Source: Polyangiaceae bacterium (lineage in GTDB: Bacteria; Myxococcota_A; Polyangia; Polyangiales; Polyangiaceae). From it: a stretch of 64,000 nucleotides of DNA. The stretch is from the NCBI GenBank assembly GCA_029266615.1, contig JAQSWN010000005.1, forward strand, positions 1-64,000. The letters are read 5' to 3'. A model generated the notes under the pieces. It was not told where the DNA came from. It did not search any database and saw nothing but the letters and a program-made list of their open reading frames with translations. Shown piece after piece: positions 59,114-64,000 of this stretch (position 1 is the stretch's first letter; every line of letters begins with the position of its first letter). The translations under genes and the position numbers were made by a program.

Positions 59114-60130
59114 CGCCCAAGGGCGCGGCGTGGCGCTCATGTCCAGGCGGTGCTCCGGCAAAACGCCGAACGTTTCGTCGGCGGCTTCCAGCAGGTCCGC
59201 CACCGACTGCTTGCGGAGGAGCTCGCGGTGGAGCTGCGCCGAGTCCGACACGGCTCGGCACAAGTAGTTGAGCTGCTCCTTCAACGGGCCGATCGCCGAG
59301 TAACCGGGGCCTGGCTCCCGCGCCACGAGCGCCTCCGCCAGACGGCGCAGGTGTGCGGCGATGTCCAATCCGCTCGGCGCGTACGGCTCACGCCCCGCCC
59401 GCAGCTCGGCGAGTTGCCGGAAGATCCACGGGTTGCGCAGCGCTGGTCGACCGATCATGACCGCGTCACAGCCGGTTTGCTCGAACATGTCGAGCGCAGA
59501 GCTCGCGTACCAGACGTCGCCGTTGCCGATGACCGGGATGCGCAGCTCACGTTTGACGAGCGCGATGATGCGCCAGTCCGCGACGCCGCGGTAATGGTCG
59601 ACGCGTCGTCGCGGGTGCACCGCCAAATAATCCAGTCCGGCGTCTTCCACGAGCCGCGCGTTGCGGAGCGCGTCGTCGCTCGTATCGAAACCGGCGCGTA
59701 GCTTGGCGGATAGCAGACCGGGCACTGAACCGCGCATCGTGCCGAGCAGCCGCGCCAGCCGCTCTGGCTCTTTGAGGAGCGCTGCCCCGACGCCTTTGCG
59801 AGCCGCGTTGGCGGTCGGACAGCCCAAGTTCAGATCCACGACGTCCGCGCCCGCTTCGGCTACGACCCGGCCCGCCTGCGCCATCAGCTCGGGATCGTTA
59901 CCCATGACTTGCACGCTGAGCGGCACGTCCGGCAGGCGGTCCACCTGTCGCTGTAGGTACGGCTTCGAAATCTTCTCCCCCGCGATACGCACGAACTCCG
60001 TGCACACCAGCCCGATAGGGCCGTAGCTCGCCAGCACCTCGCGCACGGCGGCGTTGGTGACGCCCTCCATGGGCGCCAGCACCCAGGGCGGAGAGAATGG
60101 AAAGTGGGCCAAGCCGACGCAGGTTACCAC
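59066..60130 (-). CDS. tRNA-dihydrouridine synthase
   Basis: 354 residues with start at GTG 60130. FMN-binding VLAPMEGVTN (17-26), the catalytic-Cys segment LNLGCPTANAARKG (Cys104), SAKLRAGFD, the LDYLAVHPRRR strand, NGDV, and IGRPALRNPWIF all mark the Dus family. It reduces a uridine in the D-loop of tRNA using FMN and NADPH. The C-terminal tail (about 310-354) overlaps the end of the zwf gene on the other strand. Which of the DusA/B/C subfamilies it belongs to cannot be settled; the GCP segment fits DusC/DusB-like members. Confidence 0.93.
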   Translation of the reverse strand: MVTCVGLAHFPFSPPWVLAPMEGVTNAAVREVLASYGPIGLVCTEFVRIAGEKISKPYLQRQVDRLPDVPLSVQVMGNDPELMAQAGRVVAEAGADVVDLNLGCPTANAARKGVGAALLKEPERLARLLGTMRGSVPGLLSAKLRAGFDTSDDALRNARLVEDAGLDYLAVHPRRRVDHYRGVADWRIIALVKRELRIPVIGNGDVWYASSALDMFEQTGCDAVMIGRPALRNPWIFRQLAELRAGREPYAPSGLDIAAHLRRLAEALVAREPGPGYSAIGPLKEQLNYLCRAVSDSAQLHRELLRKQSVADLLEAADETFGVLPEHRLDMSATPRPWASNASGVGVAPRALER

Positions 60131-60212
60131 CTGCCACCCGCGCGGCCGCGCAATGCTGAAGCGCTACTTCAAAGGCAACGAAAAGCACCGTGACCGGACA
60201 TTGCGCGAGACG

Positions 60213-61316
60213 ATGAACCGCTCCGTATTGCTCTCGGCCTTGTGCCTCGTTTTCGCGTCGCTCGCCGCCTGTTCCTCGGATGCCACGGATGGCCAGGGAA
60301 TGGCGGGTAGCGCAACCGTCGGAGGTAGTGGGGGCACGGCCGGCGCCGCGGCTGGGTCGAGCAGCGGCGGTACTGCGGCCGGATTGGGCGGCGGGGGCAG
60401 CGCCGGTTTGGGTGGCGGCGGGAGCAGCTCCGGCGGCGGGGGCGCGGCTGGGATGGGGGGCGCGACCGCCGGGACGGGCGGCTCGGGGGGCGCCCTCGGC
60501 GGGAGTGGCGGTGGTGGCGGTATCGGCGGCTCCGCGCCGATGAAGCAGTGGTCCTGCCCCGCAGGGCCATTCCCGGAGCAGATGCAAGGCATGAGCTCGA
60601 ACGTGTGCGTCGGGTTCGCCTACAACTACGGTTACAACGAAGGCCCGACTTGGATTGAAGGCGAGAACGCCTTCTTCTTCTCGAACTTCATTCAAGGCAG
60701 CAACGAGGGCGGCGACATCATCAAGTACACGCTCGGCGGCCAGTGCGAGGTGTGGCTGCACGAGGTGGGCTGCAATGGGCTCGCGGTGAGCACGACCGGC
60801 AATTTACTCGCGGCTTGCCACGGCCCGCGCGCGGTCCTGGAGTACGACGTGAAGACCAAAGAGCAGCGTACCGTCGCCACGATGGCGGGCGGTAAGCTGC
60901 TGGACTCGCCCAACGATTTGGTGCAGCGCAGCGACGGCAACATCTATTTCTCCAATACGACGTACGAGCTCGGCAATCGCCCTCCCGGCATCGGCTTCTC
61001 GCTCATCCGCATCGATCCGAAAGGCGTCACCTCCGTCATCCAAACGGGCGGCATCAACGGCATCGCGCTCTCGCCCGACGAGAACAAGCTTCATGTCGTG
61101 CAGATGGGCACGTGGGCGCTCGACGCGGCCGGTTTGCCCGGCCAAAAAGGCGACCCCAACCCGGGCGGTGACGGCATCGCGGTGGACTGCGCCGGGCGCA
61201 TCACCAACACCGGCACGAACAGCGCCTACGGCGGGCCGGACGGCAAGACGCTCATGGTCGTTGGTCCTGGCAAGGGCGCGCGCACGATTCAAATGACCGT
61301 ACCCGGCTTGCCCTGA
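60213..61316 (+). CDS. SMP-30/gluconolactonase-like lipoprotein
   Basis: 367 residues from ATG 60213; the frame opens upstream at 60054 but lacks a ribosome site and lies over the Dus gene promoter. Lipobox LAAC (about Cys20), a Gly/Ser/Ala-rich linker (about 30-112), then a six-bladed SMP-30-type propeller: GLAVSTTGNLLAACH, LLDSPNDLVQRSDGNIYFSN (metal-ligand Asn), GIALSPDENKLHV, DGIAVDCAGRI. Members of this fold cleave lactones using a metal in the centre. Secreted enzyme of unknown substrate, perhaps aldonolactones. It is divergent from the dihydrouridine synthase gene. Confidence 0.87.
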   Translation: MNRSVLLSALCLVFASLAACSSDATDGQGMAGSATVGGSGGTAGAAAGSSSGGTAAGLGGGGSAGLGGGGSSSGGGGAAGMGGATAGTGGSGGALGGSGGGGGIGGSAPMKQWSCPAGPFPEQMQGMSSNVCVGFAYNYGYNEGPTWIEGENAFFFSNFIQGSNEGGDIIKYTLGGQCEVWLHEVGCNGLAVSTTGNLLAACHGPRAVLEYDVKTKEQRTVATMAGGKLLDSPNDLVQRSDGNIYFSNTTYELGNRPPGIGFSLIRIDPKGVTSVIQTGGINGIALSPDENKLHVVQMGTWALDAAGLPGQKGDPNPGGDGIAVDCAGRITNTGTNSAYGGPDGKTLMVVGPGKGARTIQMTVPGLP

Positions 61317-61407
61317 CGAGGTGGGCGCAGTTCCCGTGTAATGCCCCGAGCGGACTTGCGTCTGCATCGTGAAGGCGCGCAGAACGCCCGCCTCGAGCAG
61401 GAGCAAG

Positions 61408-62270
61408 TCATGGAAAAGAAGCAGAACCGGACCCAGAGTCAGAGTGCGTGTGGATGTGCCGAGGCGAGCCAGAGCCGCTCACCGTCCGCCGTCGCCCCCG
61501 GGGCGTGCCCGTGCGGCCCTGCCTGCCAATGCGGCCCCGCGTGCGAGTGCGGCCCCGCGTGCGGCTGCTGCGGAAAGTAACGACCACGGACCCAGCCCCG
61601 GCGCGCGCGCGACTCCGATTCGTTCGCGCCGCCGGGGCACCTCCGCTTTGCGCGTGTAGCCCAGCGCATCGGGTATCCGTGAGGCGTGACTCCGCGCGAG
61701 CCCCGCCGAGGACGAAGCCGCGCCACCGCAATCCGTTGTCCGGTCGCTCGGTAGTGTAGAAGACGTGCAGCACCCGTCTTCGACTAGCACCCTTGGAAGG
61801 TGACGAACGGTGCAGCAGGAGAGGGCGCATCAATAGGACGTCCCCCGGGTGCGCGCTGCAGGGGACGAGAGCACTCAGCGGAATCTCCTGTACTTGGGGC
61901 GGACCGTGCACGCCGCTCGCGTGACTGCGGGGAGCTACGCAAAGGGCGCCGCTGTTCTCGTCGGTCGGGTCGAAGTGGAGCCGCAGCGCTAGCATCCGCG
62001 CGAGTGTCGAGGGACTTGGCTCGGCCACCGCGACGCCTCGCTTCATTCGGTGAGTCACGCCGCTGTCCGGAGCAACGGGTAGCACGCGATCTTGATGTGC
62101 CGGAACCGACCAATTTGCGGTCGACTGCTTGTCGAAGTAGGCGGCATCCACGGGAAGGCCACGCGCCCCAGGACCTCTGACGCGAGCGCATCCCAACCGC
62201 AGTGTTGCAGCTCGTCCGCAAGCTCGCGCGTTCGGTCATCGTGTTGGTCGCTAGGCGACGCTGCTCCCAC
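61408..62270 (-). pseudogene. Frameshifted Fe(II)/2OG dioxygenase (phytanoyl-CoA dioxygenase-like)
   Basis: One frame from GTG 62270 gives DDRTRELADELQHCGWDALASEVL and then drifts; another continues the family with GPGARGLPVDAAYFDK, NWSVPAHQDRVLPVA (Fe ligands His, Asp), LALRLHFDPTDENSGALCV, PRSHASGVHG, GDVLLMRPLLLHRSS (distal His) and RRRVLHVFY (2OG Arg). The break near 62165-62180 is a single-base change of frame. At the 3' end the frame runs on through Arg-rich sequence antisense to the metallothionein-like gene, so the natural stop is also lost. Residues of the active site survive, so decay is recent or the frameshift is an assembly error. Confidence 0.72.
61410..61580 (+). CDS. Small Cys-rich metallothionein-like protein
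   Basis: 56 residues from ATG 61410, set by AGGAG at 61399-61403 with 6-nt spacing, a clear ribosome site; the longer frame to 61341 lacks one. Eleven Cys, all in C-x-C or CC arrangement: CGC, CPC, CQC, CEC, CGCC, with the repeated unit C-G-P-A-C in between. The N-terminal half is Gln/Ser-rich. This Cys density and spacing are those of metallothioneins or other Zn/Cd/Cu-thiolate clusters. Not a recognised family, and no signal peptide. Overlaps a broken dioxygenase on the minus strand. Confidence 0.75.
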   Translation: MEKKQNRTQSQSACGCAEASQSRSPSAVAPGACPCGPACQCGPACECGPACGCCGK

Positions 62271-62358
62271 CAAGTCAAGCCCGGAGCAAGGCCGACGGCA
62301 AAGCGGGTGCCGCTCTTGCCTCGGTGCCCCGTACGCTGCCTTCGAGTACACTGGCGGC

Positions 62359-62610
62359 GTGCCTGGATCTGGTGAGCTGAGCGTGGTCACGGTCGTGGCT
62401 CTCGTGCTGGGGGGCCTGGGAGCGGTGGTGCTAGCCGTCGCGGTTGCCGGTAAAGAGGCGCAGCGAGCCAAGGCGGCAACCCACGTGACGTCGGCGCAAG
62501 TGGCGCCGAGTCGAGCTCCGGTCGGGAGCGCCGCGCCGTCGCGGAGCGAAATCGAGATCCCAGCCGAAGTCTTGTATCCGGTCGAGAGCGACACGCCTGC
62601 CGATCCTTGA
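62359..62610 (+). CDS. Small single-TM protein of unknown function
   Basis: 83 residues from GTG 62359. After a short polar N-terminus comes one clear transmembrane helix (VVTVVALVLGGLGAVVLAVAVAG, about 8-30), then Lys/Arg and a Ser/Ala-rich tail ending ADP. The tail has no recognisable domain. The upstream in-frame part is Arg/Pro noise. No ribosome site can be confirmed. It is located between the dioxygenase remnant and the pectate lyase gene, and might be an anchor peptide or spurious; confidence is moderate to low. Confidence 0.45.
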   Translation: MPGSGELSVVTVVALVLGGLGAVVLAVAVAGKEAQRAKAATHVTSAQVAPSRAPVGSAAPSRSEIEIPAEVLYPVESDTPADP

Positions 62611-62811
62611 GCATTGCGGGCGAGCACGTGGCGGCAGAGCGCGTGGTTAGTTGCGATCCCGAACGGTGCGTGATCCTCTGAGCGTGAACAATTTGCCGTA
62701 ACTGGCAATCACGGATGCGAATTGCGCCGAACGTGATCGAATTCGAGCGTGTCCGCATTACGTGCCGCGGCTGCGCCTTGCGCATGCCATGCGTCAACTC
62801 AGGGATGCCTA

Positions 62812-64000
62812 ATGCATAGAAATATTCGTTCCGGGTTCAAGTTCATTTCGTTCGGCGCGCTGGCCGTGCCGTTCTTTCTGGCGGCTTGCTTATCGGAAGA
62901 GGACGCGAGCGAACCCGACTTCGACAGCTCGGAGCATTCGCTCACGGTCGCGCTCCAAGCCGAACAGCAGAGCTGGTCCACGTCGAGCGGGGATACCGCG
63001 TCCAAGAGCGACACGACGCTGCGGTTGCAAGCGAACGCCAGCGGTGACACCTTCGCCTTCACGGCTTCGGTACCGGCGGGTACGTACGCGGTGGCGCTGC
63101 GCTACGCCAAACGTAACAGCTACGGCAATTACCGCGTGGAGGTGAACGGCACTTCGGTCGGTACCTTGGCTGGCTATTCGAGCGGCTCGAGCGATTCGTG
63201 GAGCACGGTCACGCTCGGCGCCGTCGCGCTCTCCGGTTCCGCGACGATTCGCTTCGTGAGTATCGGTAAGGACGCGGGGGCGACGGATTACGATCTCAAG
63301 GTGGACTATGTCGAGCTCCGGAGCAGTGGCCAAGCCACGCCCACGCCGACCGGCACGAGCACGACGCCTACGCCTACGCCTACGCCGACCGGCACGAGCA
63401 CGACGCCTACCCCGTCCACGGGCACGCCGAGTTGCTCGATTCCGAGCCCGAACGGACAGCAAGCGGTCTCCTCGACCCTCAAGGTCAGCGGCACGTTGGA
63501 TGGCGGTCTCAAGCGCTATTACGGCTCCGGCTCGCTCGGCACCTCGGGCCAGTCCGAAGGCCAGGGTCCACTCTTCGAGCTCGCGGACGGCGCCACGCTG
63601 CGCAACGTAATCCTCGGTTCCCCTGCGGCCGACGGCGTGCACTGTAAAGGGACCTGCACGCTAGAAAACGTGTACTGGGAAGACGTCGGCGAGGACGCCG
63701 CGACCTTCAAAGGGTCCAGCAGCTCACAGGTGATGACCATCAACGGAGGCGTCGCGAAGAGCGCGAGTGACAAGGTCTTTCAGCACAACGGGCCGGGGAC
63801 GATGGTGGTGAAGAACTTCTGCGCCGACAGCATCGGCAAGCTCTACCGCTCGTGCGGCAACTGCAGTAAGCAGTATGCGCGCTCGGTGGCGTTCGACAAT
63901 GTCGTGGTCAAAGGAGCAAAGTCGGTCGCTGGCATCAACTCCAACTACGGCGACGTAGCACGCTTTTCCAAGGTGAGCGTGAGCGGCAACCCGACCATCT
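62812..64000 (+). CDS. Pectate lyase family 3 lipoprotein with N-terminal CBM (3' end outside window)
   Basis: The frame starts at ATG 62812 with AGGGA seven bases upstream and is open to the window end. The signal has lipobox LAAC (about Cys25). A beta-sandwich carbohydrate-binding-like module (about 44-175: ASGDTFAFTASVPAGTYAVAL, RYAKRNSYGNYRVEVNG, GATDYDLKVDYVEL) is followed by a Thr/Pro linker with a duplicated 28-bp unit (63343-63409). The lyase domain (from about 205) has the PL3 block VHCKGTCTLENVYWEDVGED, CAD and CGNCSKQY. It would cleave de-esterified pectin by beta-elimination outside the cell. The missing end prevents checking the last strands. Confidence 0.92.
   Translation, partial: MHRNIRSGFKFISFGALAVPFFLAACLSEEDASEPDFDSSEHSLTVALQAEQQSWSTSSGDTASKSDTTLRLQANASGDTFAFTASVPAGTYAVALRYAKRNSYGNYRVEVNGTSVGTLAGYSSGSSDSWSTVTLGAVALSGSATIRFVSIGKDAGATDYDLKVDYVELRSSGQATPTPTGTSTTPTPTPTPTGTSTTPTPSTGTPSCSIPSPNGQQAVSSTLKVSGTLDGGLKRYYGSGSLGTSGQSEGQGPLFELADGATLRNVILGSPAADGVHCKGTCTLENVYWEDVGEDAATFKGSSSSQVMTINGGVAKSASDKVFQHNGPGTMVVKNFCADSIGKLYRSCGNCSKQYARSVAFDNVVVKGAKSVAGINSNYGDVARFSKVSVSGNPTI
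63343..63409 (+). repeat. Duplicated 28-bp unit in the pectate lyase linker
   Basis: The 28-bp unit beginning ACGCCGACCGGC is present at 63343-63370 and 63382-63409, with GCCTAC repeats between them. It encodes T-P-T-G-T-S-T-T-P-style linker residues. It is in frame and typical of slippage in Thr/Pro linkers. Confidence 0.85.

Noticed and set aside
62703-62719. TGGCAATCACGGATGC as a sigma-54 promoter
   Set aside because: The GG and GC are one base too far apart for a -24/-12 element.

Overview
The window is GC-rich DNA from a bacterial chromosome, densely coded on both strands. It most resembles a myxobacterium of the Polyangiales/Sorangium type (inference from content). The evidence is at least ten lipoproteins with long Gly/Ser/Ala-rich linkers directly after the lipobox, Ser/Thr protein kinases of the eukaryotic-like class (two intact, one broken), ECF sigma factors, a DUF1588/DUF1552 pair, SUMF1, VIT/VWA, TPR and cyclic-di-GMP proteins, and GTG starts with ATGA/GTGA stop-start overlaps. 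There is no rRNA, tRNA, CRISPR array, prophage or insertion sequence that I can support.

Layout. 1-3.5 kb: the end of an SF2 helicase and a large Cys-rich lipoprotein with two carbohydrate-binding-like modules. 3.6-11.8 kb: a long minus-strand run of NAD(P)-binding oxidoreductases, a DUF1330 protein, an ECF sigma factor, an SGNH-hydrolase lipoprotein, an NmrA-like protein and the coupled DUF1588/DUF1552 pair. 12.3-19 kb: a tandem-GAF-like protein, then a compact polysaccharide cluster (flippase, two methyltransferases, GT2 and GT4 glycosyltransferases). 19.2-23.7 kb: a plus-strand, tightly packed run of envelope protein, ECF sigma factor, putative sigma partner and two propeller-like lipoproteins. 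23.8-31.7 kb: secreted phosphodiesterase-like protein, a truncated and frameshifted kinase, esterase lipoprotein, SUMF1 protein, 2H phosphoesterase, MCP, RarD permease.

31.7-44 kb: housekeeping-like enzymes (P-loop kinase, methyltransferase, Nudix), an ArsR-SRPBCC operon with a well-defined promoter/operator, class III cyclase, hotdog and DinB proteins, a Ser/Thr kinase with a membrane partner, an M1-type peptidase lipoprotein divergent from an AraC/GyrI-like regulator, and a GAF-EAL phosphodiesterase. 44-49 kb: a pentameric ligand-gated ion channel homologue bracketed by two paralogous Cys-rich lipoproteins, then a multi-TM Ser/Thr kinase. 49-57.4 kb: a lipoprotein, a fatty acid hydroxylase, a three-gene TPR-DUF2135 / VIT-VWA / propeller operon, a coiled-coil protein and a PleD-like diguanylate cyclase. 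57.6-64 kb: glucose-6-phosphate dehydrogenase, tRNA-dihydrouridine synthase, an SMP-30 lipoprotein, a tiny Cys-rich metallothionein-like protein overlapping a broken dioxygenase, and a pectate lyase (PL3) lipoprotein cut by the window end.

The most unusual items are the ion channel with its lipoprotein pair, the metallothionein-like gene, the VIT-VWA operon, the envelope/sigma operon and the ArsR promoter whose palindrome fills the -35/-10 spacer. All functional names come from motif recognition by eye; no database search was possible.
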